Shown: positions 8,165 to 15,228, counted from the stretch's first letter. The stretch is DNA of 18,389 nt from an uncultured Ruminococcus sp. (GCA_902778205.1 CACYWX010000014.1:1-18389); one strand, 5' to 3'. The notes: generated by a model from the letters alone, not told the origin. Program-made: numbers and translations.

Positions 8165-8200
8165 GCATCAATTGATTGGAGAAAAATCAACCGGAGCGTG

Positions 8201-8237
8201 AAAAAGCCGCGCACCCCCGGAAAAGGGATGACGCGGC
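8201..8237 (-). terminator. Rho-independent terminator of the GH92 gene
   Basis: On the minus strand GCCGCG (8232-8237) pairs with CGCGGC (8206-8211). A CCC/GGG inner stem lies between, and TTTTT (8201-8205 as complement) follows. It lies 20 bases after the stop codon. Confidence 0.85.
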
Positions 8238-8256
8238 CATGTGTTATTTCCGTGAA

Positions 8257-10215
8257 TCAGACGTTGATCTTCCAGCTCTTTGCCAGGCCGGGGAACTTCA
8301 CGTTCTCGGTCTTGCCGGGGCAGAGGGGATATTCGCCCAGGCAGACGAAGATGAACCACGCGGCGGTGGTGCCGTTGTCCTCGTCTCCCGGGAAGCCGTC
8401 CGGCTCGTCGGAGAAGTGCTCGAGCGCCGCCTTGTGAGCCCAGTACGCCGCCTTTTCCGGATGGCCCAGATAGGCGTAGATGAAGGGCAGGTGGAAGGAG
8501 GGCTGGTTGGAGATGGCGAACTGGCCCAGATCCACCGCCGCCATTTCGGTCATCTCGTGGATTTCCCCGCCGTAGCCGTGGACCCGGTAGAACGGCGGCA
8601 GGGCGAAGAGGGCGTTCAGCTTTTCGATCAGCTTGTCCTCCCCGCCGTAGAGCGCACAGAGCCCCTCGATGTCGTGGGGAACCGCGAAGGTGGACTGCCA
8701 TGCGGAGGCCTCCGTGTATTCGCCTCCCCATTTCACGGGATCGAAACCGTCCGCCATGTTCCCGTCGGTGTCGCGGCCCCGCATGAAGCCGGTTTCGGGA
8801 TCGAAGAGGTTCTTGTAGTTCTTCGCCCGCCGCTCGTATTCAGGAACCAGCTCGTCCCGGCCCAGGGCCTTGGCCACCGTGGCGATGCACCAGTCTCCGT
8901 AGGCCGCGTCCAGGGTCAGGTTCACGCTCTCCCCGTGTTCGTTCCGGGGCACGTAGCCGTATTTCACGTAGGATTCCGCGCCGTTGCGTCCGAAGCGGGG
9001 CAGGGGTCCGTTGCGGTTGGCGTGATTCAGCATCCCCTCCAGGGCGTCCTCCCAGGTCTTGCGGGAGCCGATGCCGTTCACCACCGCCGTGGCGATGACC
9101 GCGTCGATGAGGGTGGAGGGCATGCACCCCACCTCGCCGATGGAGATCCAGCGGGGCAGCCAGCCGCATTCCCGGTAGTCGTTTACGAAGCCCTCCAGCA
9201 TTTCGGCGAACTCGTCCCGGGCGATCTTCACGAACAGGGGATATACGGTCCGGTAGGTGTCCCAGAAGCCGTTGTCCGTGTAGCGCACGCCCTCCCGGCA
9301 GGAGCCGTCATAGGGGGCGTAGTGGACGGGCTTGCCCTCCGCGGTCAGCTCGTAGCACTTGTGGGGATAGAGGAAGGTGCGCCAGAGGCAGGTGTAGAAG
9401 GTCCGCTCGGTTTTGGGATCGTCGAACTCCGCGTCGATGCGGGAGAGGCGCTCCTCCCAGATGCCGTCGTTCTCCGCCTTGATCTCGTCGAAGGAGCGGC
9501 CCGCGATTTCCCGGTCGATGACGGCCTCCGCATAGTCCGCGGAGAGGTAGGAGGTGCCAAGGGCGAATTCCGTGTCGGGACCGGTCAGCGCGATGTGGCA
9601 GAAGCCCTTCTCCGTGCCGTTCTCCCCGATCTTCGTCGCGGCAAAGTCCACGGCTCCCTCCGGGAACCGCAGGATGAAGAACATTTTGAAGTCTTTGGCG
9701 ATGTCGCCGGAGTGGCCGGTGGTGGTTCCGACGATCTCGTTCTTTTCGGGGACGAGGGTGTAGGTATAGTCCCCCATCACCGGGAGCAGGGACAGGACGG
9801 AGGGGCGGTCCGTGTCGAAATGAAGCCGTCCGACAGCGCCCCGCTCGGTGGGGGTGACCGCGAAATCGCACAGGGAGCGCAGGAACCGGATCTTCAGCAG
9901 AGACGGGGTCATGACGTCGTCCTGAGGTCTGTGTCCGCCCCAGGCTCCGCCGGCGCTGTTTGCGACGATGTCGTTCTGGGGGGTCATGAGGAAGGTGCCG
10001 TAGTCATTGATCCAGGGGCTGGGCTGATGGGTCAGGCGGATGCCCTCGATGCTGTGGGAGTCCGGATGGTAGTACCAGCTGCCGTTCCGCTCGGTCTGGG
10101 GCGCGAAGGCCGTCATGCCGAAGGGACGCTGAACCAGAGGCAGGGTGTTGCCCTGGGAGAAGCGGGGAACGGATTTCGTCCCCTGCCGGATATTGACGAG
10201 AGAAAGTCTGCTCAT
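8257..10215 (-). CDS. GH92 family alpha-mannosidase, probably alpha-1,2-type, cytoplasmic
   Basis: A 652-residue glycoside hydrolase family 92 protein, a calcium-dependent exo-alpha-mannosidase that inverts configuration. Recognisable motifs are DNGFWDTYRTVYPLF (314-328), ISIGEVGCMPS (357-367), EASAWQSTFAVPHD (502-515), SNQPSFHLP (569-577) and GDEDNGTTAAWF (610-621). Glu502 aligns with the catalytic acid, and Asp611/Asp613 with the catalytic base pair. His553-Glu554 falls at the spacing of the HE pair that I recall for alpha-1,2-specific BT3990. Many GH92 enzymes are exported, but here no signal peptide is visible. The start at 10215 is preceded by GGAGG at 5 bases. The coding frame continues upstream, but family similarity does not. 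It likely works with the GH38 enzyme on imported manno-oligosaccharides. Confidence 0.93.
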   Translation of the reverse strand: MSRLSLVNIRQGTKSVPRFSQGNTLPLVQRPFGMTAFAPQTERNGSWYYHPDSHSIEGIRLTHQPSPWINDYGTFLMTPQNDIVANSAGGAWGGHRPQDDVMTPSLLKIRFLRSLCDFAVTPTERGAVGRLHFDTDRPSVLSLLPVMGDYTYTLVPEKNEIVGTTTGHSGDIAKDFKMFFILRFPEGAVDFAATKIGENGTEKGFCHIALTGPDTEFALGTSYLSADYAEAVIDREIAGRSFDEIKAENDGIWEERLSRIDAEFDDPKTERTFYTCLWRTFLYPHKCYELTAEGKPVHYAPYDGSCREGVRYTDNGFWDTYRTVYPLFVKIARDEFAEMLEGFVNDYRECGWLPRWISIGEVGCMPSTLIDAVIATAVVNGIGSRKTWEDALEGMLNHANRNGPLPRFGRNGAESYVKYGYVPRNEHGESVNLTLDAAYGDWCIATVAKALGRDELVPEYERRAKNYKNLFDPETGFMRGRDTDGNMADGFDPVKWGGEYTEASAWQSTFAVPHDIEGLCALYGGEDKLIEKLNALFALPPFYRVHGYGGEIHEMTEMAAVDLGQFAISNQPSFHLPFIYAYLGHPEKAAYWAHKAALEHFSDEPDGFPGDEDNGTTAAWFIFVCLGEYPLCPGKTENVKFPGLAKSWKINV

Positions 10216-10242
10216 AGGATCCTCCGAATCTGAAGTACCCCC

Positions 10243-10271
10243 ATTGTACCATGATCCGGGGCGTATGGCAA
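10243..10271 (-). promoter_or_regulatory. Sigma-A promoter of the GH92 gene
   Basis: On the minus strand TTGCCA (10266-10271), 17 bp, then TACAAT (10243-10248) preceded by TGG (extended -10). The leader would be about 20-25 bases. Confidence 0.78.
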
Positions 10272-10312
10272 GGGAAAAACTGTGAACAAGGCCGAAAAAT
10301 GTTCCCGGACGC

Positions 10313-10341
10313 TTGACAACGCGGGACCGTTCGCCTACAAT
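10313..10341 (+). promoter_or_regulatory. Near-consensus sigma-A promoter pointing into the antisense strand of the next gene
   Basis: Perfect TTGACA (10313-10318), a 17-bp spacer and TACAAT (10336-10341), on the plus strand. It overlaps the stop codon of the leftward 10335-10793 gene, so its RNA would start near 10348 and run antisense through that whole gene. The first co-directional gene downstream is rarA at 10911, which has no other good promoter nearby. No ribosome binding site with a start codon follows closely. Confidence 0.65.
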
Positions 10342-10793
10342 AGAACCCGGGAGGACATCAGCGCTCCGTCCCGCCACAGCTGCACCAGGGTCTTTTCCCG
10401 AGGCCACTGTCCCGACACGGCCAGGGTCAGCCGGAGCGACACCCGCACGTCCCCGGGCTTCCCTCCCGCCGCCGGATCACGGCGCTTTTTCCAGGCCTTC
10501 CTTCCGGGAATCGGAAATCGGAAGAAAAAGCGTTTTTTCTCAGGTTCTGGAGCGGGCATGGCGCAGTCGTCCTCCGTCAGCACCCGCACGGCGGTCTCGC
10601 ACCGGTAGCGCACTCTCCTGGCCTCCGTCCGCGCCGCCAGCTCCGCCGCCTTTTCCATCTCCGCCGCGGCGGTGTCGTAGAAGCGATTCATGCGGTCGGC
10701 GTCGTCCGGCCTGTCTCCGTCCTCGAAGCGGGGCAGAGCGAGGTCCCATCCCTTCCTTCCGCTTTTTTCCAGTCTGAATTCCCTCCAGTCCAC
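10335..10793 (-). CDS. Conserved-looking hypothetical protein, 152 residues
   Basis: I do not recognise the family. The protein starts with GTG at 10793, with GGAGG 6 bases upstream. It is soluble and lacks a signal peptide or membrane helix. Residues 31-65 look like a charged helix (NRFYDTAAAEMEKAAELAA). Residues 80-108 are a basic, proline-containing linker (EPEKKRFFFRFPIPGRK), and the ends look like beta strands. The gene precedes the GH92 gene in the same direction by 120 bases, but GH92 has its own promoter. The alternative is that the interval is a non-coding leader of rarA, because a strong rightward promoter overlaps the stop codon. Coding on the minus strand is favoured by the ribosome binding site and the protein-like composition. 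Confidence 0.65.
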   Translation of the reverse strand: MDWREFRLEKSGRKGWDLALPRFEDGDRPDDADRMNRFYDTAAAEMEKAAELAARTEARRVRYRCETAVRVLTEDDCAMPAPEPEKKRFFFRFPIPGRKAWKKRRDPAAGGKPGDVRVSLRLTLAVSGQWPREKTLVQLWRDGALMSSRVLL

Positions 10794-10805
10794 GTCAAAC
10801 CTCCC

Positions 10806-10828
10806 CGGATGCGCCGTATCCGCGGATA
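10806..10828. promoter_or_regulatory. Palindromic operator-like site between two divergent genes
   Basis: TATCCGCGGATA (10817-10828) is a perfect 12-bp palindrome. CGGAT (10806-10810) and ATCCG (10818-10822) form a second, overlapping inverted repeat. The site lies just upstream of the leftward GTG start at 10793 and about 80 bases before rarA, where a regulator could act on either gene. No matching copy was seen elsewhere in the window. Confidence 0.25.
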
Positions 10829-10910
10829 TGTCCCGATGCCGGAAGTGCTTCCTCCGGACCGGAACGCCCGCGCGCTCCCGGGATCAGTCTATGCACGAAA
10901 GGCTTCGATT

Positions 10911-12155
10911 ATGTCCGTTCTCTCTCCTTTGGCGGACCGGGTCCGTCCCACCGATTTCGACGGGATCGTCGGCCAGCGCCATCTCTTCGGCCCCGACGGG
11001 ATCCTGCGGCGCATGGTGTCGAAGGGCGTGATCCCCTCCATGATCTTCTTCGGCCCTCCGGGATGCGGCAAGACCACGGCGGCCTCCATCATCGCGGCCC
11101 GGTGCGGCAAGACCCTCCACCGGCTCAACGCCACCACCGCGTCCCTCGGCGACATCCGGGACGTGGCGAAGGACACCGGCACCATGATGGGCATCGGCGG
11201 GGTGCTTCTGTATCTGGACGAGATCCAGTACTTCAACAAGAAGCAGCAGCAGTCCCTTCTGGAGTATCTGGAGGACGGGCGCATCACCCTCATCGCCTCC
11301 ACCACGGAGAACCCCTATTACTATATCTACGACGCCCTCCTGTCCCGGTGCTCGGTGTTCGAGTTCAGGCACGTGGACGCGGCGGACATCGAGGAGAGGC
11401 TCCGGACCGTCGCGGCAAAGGAGTATCCGGGCGCCGTCGTGGAGGAGGACGCCTTCAGGATGCTGGCCGAGGCGGGAGGCGGGGACGTGCGGCGGGCCCT
11501 CACCATGCTGGAGGCGGCGGTGGGAGCGGCTGAGGACGAGGACGGCGCGGTCCGGGTGGATCGGGAGCTGGTGCGTCAGCTGACCCCGTCCGTGAGCCAG
11601 AGCAGCTTCGACCGGGACGGGGACGTGCACTACGATCTGCTGTCCGGCCTCCAGAAGTCCATCCGGGGTTCCGATCCCGACGCGGCGGTGTTCTATCTGG
11701 CCAGACTGCTGGAGGGCGGGGACCTGATCTCCCCGTGCCGTCGGCTCATGGTCATCGCCTCGGAGGACGTGGGGCCTGCCTATCCCATGGCTCCGGTCAT
11801 CGTGCGCGCCTGCGTGGAGGCCGCAAGGGAGCTGGGGCTGCCCGAGGCGCGGATCCCCCTGGCCAACGCCGCCGTGATCCTGGCCACCGCGCCGAAATCC
11901 AACTCCGCCTACATGGCCTACGCGGCGGCGGAGAGCGAGATCCACGCGGGACGTGGGGCCGAGATCCCGGTTCATCTCCGGAGCCCGCAGTTCCGTGGGT
12001 ACAAGTATCCCCACGACTATCCCGGCCACTGGGTGGAGCAGCAGTATCTCCCGGACGATCTTATGGGAAAGCGCTTCTACGAATTCGGCGAAAACAAGAC
12101 CGAGCAGGCGGCAAAGCAGTATTTCGAGCGGATCAAGGGGGAGAAGAAGCCGTAA
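10911..12155 (+). CDS. rarA: Replication-associated recombination protein RarA (AAA+ ATPase)
   Basis: A 414-residue AAA+ ATPase of the RarA/MgsA/WRNIP1 family, which acts at stalled replication forks with single-strand-binding protein. Walker A GPPGCGKTT is at residues 48-56, Walker B LLYLDEIQ at 99-106, sensor 1 ASTTENPYY at 129-137, and the arginine-finger region LLSRC at 143-147. The C-terminal tetramerisation domain is recognised by SPCRRLMVIASEDVG and by YKYPHDYPGHWVEQQYLPD near the end. The usual DEIHRFNK is DEIQYFNK here, a variant I associate with Clostridia. The frame opens at 10809, but 11 residues before the conserved VRPTDFDGIVGQ an ATG at 10911 has AAAGG 9 bases upstream, so that start is used. 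The convergent propeller gene ends 9 bases after its stop, with no terminator between. Confidence 0.95.
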   Translation: MSVLSPLADRVRPTDFDGIVGQRHLFGPDGILRRMVSKGVIPSMIFFGPPGCGKTTAASIIAARCGKTLHRLNATTASLGDIRDVAKDTGTMMGIGGVLLYLDEIQYFNKKQQQSLLEYLEDGRITLIASTTENPYYYIYDALLSRCSVFEFRHVDAADIEERLRTVAAKEYPGAVVEEDAFRMLAEAGGGDVRRALTMLEAAVGAAEDEDGAVRVDRELVRQLTPSVSQSSFDRDGDVHYDLLSGLQKSIRGSDPDAAVFYLARLLEGGDLISPCRRLMVIASEDVGPAYPMAPVIVRACVEAARELGLPEARIPLANAAVILATAPKSNSAYMAYAAAESEIHAGRGAEIPVHLRSPQFRGYKYPHDYPGHWVEQQYLPDDLMGKRFYEFGENKTEQAAKQYFERIKGEKKP

Positions 12156-12164
12156 GGCTCCGGT

Positions 12165-13184
12165 TCAGTTCACGGTGATCAGCCGGCGGTAGAGATCGTC
12201 GTGGTCGTAGCCGAAGGCGTCCGGCTCGTGCTCCAGAATTCCCTTGCGCGGATAGTAGACGTAGAACCGGCTCCCCACCGTGATCATGTCGTCCGAGCAG
12301 TCCCCGTCCGCCGACAGGAAGAAGGAATAGGGCTGCATCCACCGGCCCTCCTCCGCCTCGTCCAGGACCATCCATTCGTCGAAGTTCACGCAGTCCCGGG
12401 AGGCGAACAGAAGCAGACGGGCCTCGGCGTTGGTCTGCATGGTGAGCAGGTACCGGTCCAGGGGACGGCAGTAAACGCCCTTCGCGTGGGAATCCGGATG
12501 GAAGCCCACGTCCGGCAGGATCCGCGCGCCGGTGGTTTTCATGGGATCGCTTTCGAACACGCCGCTTCCGGTGTATTTGAAGGCCGGAGGGAGACGGTCC
12601 TGACGCATGGCGCGGGCGCACTCCTCCACGGAGATCCGGATCGCCGTCACCCGGCAGAGGCCGCAGGCGTCGTAGTCGTTGAAATAGACGTGGAACCATC
12701 CGTCCCGGACCAGCAGGGGACAGCCCCCCATGTTGGGCAGATACCGCATCCCGTTCACGACGTTCCCGGCCAGATCCCCCAGGTACCGCCACCGCGCCCC
12801 GCCGTCATGGGAGACCGCCAGCCCGATGAAAAAGCTGTTGCCGAAGCCGGGATCGGTGGGGTGGAGCAGTTCTCTGTGGCAGAAGCCCGCCAGCATGCCG
12901 TCCGGGTATTTGTACGCGCTCATGACCCAGACCCCGGAGCCCCGGAAGCTCGTGTAGCCGTTGTAATCCATTTCGTAGAGGCCGGACTCCGCGAAAAGAT
13001 GATCCGCCGTTCCGGTGAAGCTGTGGTAATAGGGCTCCTCGCAGAAGCTGGTGTTGAGAAGCCTCCAACGCCCGTCCCCAAGCCGCAGGGGAACGAAGGG
13101 CGCGTCCAGGGTGAAGTCGAAGTCCCGGTCCGGGCGAACCAGCTCCGCGGGACCCACGGACAGTCTGTCGAGTGCGGATGCCAT
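12165..13184 (-). CDS. Five-bladed beta-propeller glycosidase-like protein
   Basis: A 339-residue protein that reads as a beta-propeller of the GH43/GH32/GH130-like superfamily. Repeated strand-turn units include DAPFVPLRLGDGRWRLLNTS (27-46), SFFIGLAVSHDGGARWRYLG (117-136), NMGGCPLLVRDGWFHVYFND (151-170) and RLLLFASRDCVNFDEWMVL (256-274). Acidic residues at Asp27, Asp170 or Asp172, and Glu211 are possible catalytic positions, but I cannot assign a family or confirm activity. There is no signal peptide. The start at 13184 has GGGAGG 7 bases upstream, while the two upstream in-frame ATGs do not. The gene is convergent with rarA. The presence of GH38, GH92 and SGNH genes nearby makes a sugar-related role plausible. 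Confidence 0.75.
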   Translation of the reverse strand: MASALDRLSVGPAELVRPDRDFDFTLDAPFVPLRLGDGRWRLLNTSFCEEPYYHSFTGTADHLFAESGLYEMDYNGYTSFRGSGVWVMSAYKYPDGMLAGFCHRELLHPTDPGFGNSFFIGLAVSHDGGARWRYLGDLAGNVVNGMRYLPNMGGCPLLVRDGWFHVYFNDYDACGLCRVTAIRISVEECARAMRQDRLPPAFKYTGSGVFESDPMKTTGARILPDVGFHPDSHAKGVYCRPLDRYLLTMQTNAEARLLLFASRDCVNFDEWMVLDEAEEGRWMQPYSFFLSADGDCSDDMITVGSRFYVYYPRKGILEHEPDAFGYDHDDLYRRLITVN

Positions 13185-13224
13185 GATAAAACCTCCCGCC
13201 GTATCCATGTGATGTTCGTCCTCC

Positions 13225-13233
13225 ATTTTAGCA
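13225..13233 (-). promoter_or_regulatory. Possible extended -10 promoter of the propeller gene
   Basis: TGC TAAAAT on the minus strand, about 40 bases before the start codon. No -35 hexamer is seen at the right spacing. Confidence 0.35.
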
Positions 13234-13374
13234 CGAAAATATGGCGGAATTGTGTACGGCGGGCCGAAACCGTCCGGATCCCGGAAAAAGCGGCGTCAGG
13301 CTTTCCCATGGGCGCAAGCCCGGAGACGGACTGTGCGCTGAGGCCGGAGAACCGGAACACGACAAGGAGGCGCT

Positions 13375-13980
13375 ATGAACAAGCCGGATTTCAGCTCTCT
13401 GCCCCGGGCGTTCCGGGAGGATTACGCAAAATTCGCCGCAGCACGGCTGGGGGGATCCGCCCTCCTTCTCTGCGCCGCCGGAGCCGTCTGCTTTATCCTG
13501 GATTTTTCCGGGCTGAAATACCCCGTCATGGGGCCGGTGTTCGTCATGGCGGCGGCCGCGGCGGTCTGCTGTGCGCTGTTCCGTCTGCACCGGTTCCTCA
13601 TGCTCCCGTGGCAGGGGACGCTTGAGGGGATCGAATGCGGCGTCAGGACCGTCAGCGGCGGGAACCGAGGCCGTCCCGAGCGGCGGATGATGGTGGATCT
13701 GGCGGTGGACCGGGGAGAGAAGAGGCCGTACCGGATCGGGCTGTTCCGGGAGGAGGGCGTCACCCACGGCGGAGTGAAGGTCAACGTCTTCCAGCAGGAG
13801 GCTCCCTACAAGGAGGGGGACACGCTCCTCTTCCTGCCCGGATTCCGCTACCCGGCCCGTATGGATGTGAAGGACGCGGGGGAGACCCTCGAACCGAAAT
13901 TCGTCTGTCCCTTCTGCGGCGGGATCGGACCGCTGTCGAGGGAAAACTGCCCGGAATGCGGTAGAGCGGTCCTGCGCTGA
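13375..13980 (+). CDS. Membrane protein with two helices and a C-terminal zinc ribbon
   Basis: A 201-residue protein of no family I recognise. Two hydrophobic helices (about residues 25-44 and 51-70) form a hairpin in the membrane. They are followed by an approximately 100-residue domain with beta-rich stretches (VKVNVFQQE, GDTLLFLPGF). A zinc ribbon closes the chain, with Cys178 and Cys181 in CPFCGG and Cys192 and Cys195 in CPECG. AAGGAGG lies 6 bases before the ATG. Because the ribbon should sit in the cytoplasm, both termini are probably inside. The gene stands alone between the propeller gene and the ribosomal protein unit and probably ends at the hairpin near 14000-14043. No clear promoter was seen. 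Confidence 0.8.
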   Translation: MNKPDFSSLPRAFREDYAKFAAARLGGSALLLCAAGAVCFILDFSGLKYPVMGPVFVMAAAAAVCCALFRLHRFLMLPWQGTLEGIECGVRTVSGGNRGRPERRMMVDLAVDRGEKRPYRIGLFREEGVTHGGVKVNVFQQEAPYKEGDTLLFLPGFRYPARMDVKDAGETLEPKFVCPFCGGIGPLSRENCPECGRAVLR

Positions 13981-13999
13981 GCCCGCTGTGTGCGATCTG

Positions 14000-14043
14000 C
14001 CGGAATCCGCCCGGAAATCCGCCTTCGATTCGGGTATTTTTTT
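14000..14043 (+). terminator. Probable terminator of the membrane/zinc-ribbon gene
   Basis: GAATC (14003-14007) pairs with GATTC (14027-14031), extended by CC/GG past one mismatch. A TA and seven T (14037-14043) follow. The stem is modest, but the T tract and the position 20 bases after the stop support it. Confidence 0.55.
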
Positions 14044-14055
14044 GCTCCGTTTCCC

Positions 14056-14084
14056 TTGACAGCGGGGCGGGAATATGGTATAAT
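14056..14084 (+). promoter_or_regulatory. Strong promoter of the rplJ-rplL unit
   Basis: Full consensus TTGACA (14056-14061), 17-bp spacer and TATAAT (14079-14084), with TGG before the -10 (extended). Transcription should start near 14091, leaving a leader of about 160 bases. Confidence 0.95.
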
Positions 14085-14090
14085 CTCACA

Positions 14091-14184
14091 TGTTGTTGAA
14101 CCAAAGACAGCAGGTTACCGTAAAAGCGACGCCGCCACCCTGCCGAGGAGAGACGCATGAATCAGTGCATTCACGGTCTTTTTT
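14091..14184 (+). promoter_or_regulatory. Ribosomal protein L10 leader (autoregulatory RNA element)
   Basis: The leader contains AACCAAAGACAGCAGG (14099-14114) and CCTGCCGAGGAG (14139-14150), whose GCAGG/CCTGC arms form a stem flanked by the kinked internal loop typical of the L10 leader of Firmicutes. In the known mechanism, surplus L10-L7/L12 complex binds this RNA and reduces its own synthesis. An attenuator hairpin follows directly. The identification comes from remembered consensus features, not a covariance search. Confidence 0.75.
14151..14184 (+). terminator. Attenuator hairpin in the L10 leader
   Basis: AGAC (14151-14154) with GTCT (14176-14179) and TGAAT (14158-14162) with ATTCA (14169-14173) form a stem with a small internal loop. 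A T run (14179-14184) follows. It lies about 70 bases before rplJ, where a conditional terminator would control the unit. Confidence 0.65.
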
Positions 14185-14251
14185 CGCATGGAGGTGCGGA
14201 GAAAGGCCGTTTTTCGTTCCTGTCATACCCTGATAAGGAGGAAACATCTAC

Positions 14252-14788
14252 ATGCCCAGCGCGAAAGTATTAGAGCAGAAGAAAGCAGTCGTGGAAGCCC
14301 TTGCGGAAAAGATGGGCCGCGCGGCGTCCGGCGTGCTCGTGAAGTACGAAGGCATCACCGTCGACCAGGACACCCAGCTCCGCAAAGCGCTCCGTGAAGC
14401 CGGCGTCGAGTATGCCGTCATCAAGAACACGCTCATCGGCAAGGCCGCGGATTCCGCCGGTTTCGAAGGACTGAAGTCCGAACTGAACGGCATGAACGCC
14501 CTGGCCATCAGCTTTGAGGATCCGATCGCTCCCGCCAGAATCCTGAAGGAATACGCGGACAAGATCGAGACCTTCGAGATCCGCGGCGGCCTTCTGGAAG
14601 GTAAGGTCGTGGACGCCGCTACCGTGAACGAGCTGGCCACCATTCCGAACAAGGAAACCCTCGTGGCAAAGTTCCTCGGCAGCATCCAGAGCCCCCTGTA
14701 CAAGTTCGCTTATGTGCTCCAGGCCATCATCGACAAGGAGAACGAAGGCGAAGCTCCCGCGGCGGAGGAAGCTCCCGCGGCCGAATAA
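14252..14788 (+). CDS. rplJ: 50S ribosomal protein L10
   Basis: A 178-residue L10, the base of the ribosomal stalk that carries L7/L12 dimers and binds 23S rRNA with L11. The N-terminal rRNA-binding domain is typical (KKAVVEALAEKM, VKYEGITVDQDTQLRKALRE, VIKNTLIGKAA). The middle SFEDPIAPARILKEYA and the C-terminal helix that holds L12 are also present. The tail ends in an acidic, alanine-rich repeat (EAPAAEEAPAAE), common in high-GC Firmicutes. AAGGAGG lies 10 bases before the ATG. It is the first gene of the unit and is under the L10 leader. Confidence 0.98.
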   Translation: MPSAKVLEQKKAVVEALAEKMGRAASGVLVKYEGITVDQDTQLRKALREAGVEYAVIKNTLIGKAADSAGFEGLKSELNGMNALAISFEDPIAPARILKEYADKIETFEIRGGLLEGKVVDAATVNELATIPNKETLVAKFLGSIQSPLYKFAYVLQAIIDKENEGEAPAAEEAPAAE

Positions 14789-14853
14789 TCCGGACAGACC
14801 GGAACCGTTTCATCACTTTATAAACAAACCATTCATATACGGAGGAAATTAAA

Positions 14854-15228
14854 ATGGCAACCGAAAAGTCTCTTGCGATTCTTGAAGAAATCAAGTCCCT
14901 TACCATCCTCGAGCTGGCCGACCTCGTGAAGGCTGTTGAGGAAGAGTTCGGCGTTTCCGCCGCTGCTCCCGTGGCTGTTGCCGGTGCCGGCGCCGCTGCC
15001 GCTCCCGTTGAAGAGAAGACCGAGTTCGACGTCGTTCTGAAGTCCTTCGGCGCCAAGAAGCTGGACGTCATCAAGGTCATCCGCGAGATCACCGGCCTGG
15101 GCCTGAAGGAAGCGAAGGATCTCGTCGAGAGTGCTCCCAAGACCATCAAGGAAGGCGTTTCCAAGGAAGACGCGGAAGCCCTCAAGGCCAAGATCGCCGC
15201 TACCGGCGCGGAAGTCGAAGTCAAATAA
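14854..15228 (+). CDS. rplL: 50S ribosomal protein L7/L12
   Basis: A 124-residue L7/L12, the mobile stalk protein that recruits translation factors. The N-terminal dimerisation helix region (LAILEEIKSLTILELADLV) is followed by an alanine-rich hinge (VAVAGAGAAAAPVEEK) and the conserved C-terminal factor-binding domain (EFDVVLKSFGAKKLDVIKVI, then GLGLKEAKDLVE). The ribosome binding site GGAGG precedes the ATG. It lies 65 bases after rplJ with no terminator between and ends at a strong terminator, so the unit is only these two genes. rplK-rplA and rpoB, often neighbours, are not directly adjacent on this side. Confidence 0.98.
   Translation: MATEKSLAILEEIKSLTILELADLVKAVEEEFGVSAAAPVAVAGAGAAAAPVEEKTEFDVVLKSFGAKKLDVIKVIREITGLGLKEAKDLVESAPKTIKEGVSKEDAEALKAKIAATGAEVEVK

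Noticed and set aside
8176..10233. A 685-codon open frame on the plus strand opposite the GH92 gene
   Set aside because: It is an exact shadow of a convincing GH92 protein. Its translation is low-complexity (rich in Val, Gly, His and Ala) and it has no proper start site. GC-rich codon use removes stops from the opposite strand.
10282..10608. A plus-strand frame just after the strong promoter at 10313-10341
   Set aside because: Its start lies upstream of the predicted transcript start, it has no ribosome binding site, and its Arg/Ser-rich translation looks like a shadow of the minus-strand gene.
12201..13625. A 474-codon plus-strand frame opposite the propeller gene, extending into the next gene
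   Set aside because: It crosses a gene boundary and a promoter region out of frame with the real 13375 gene. It is a shadow.
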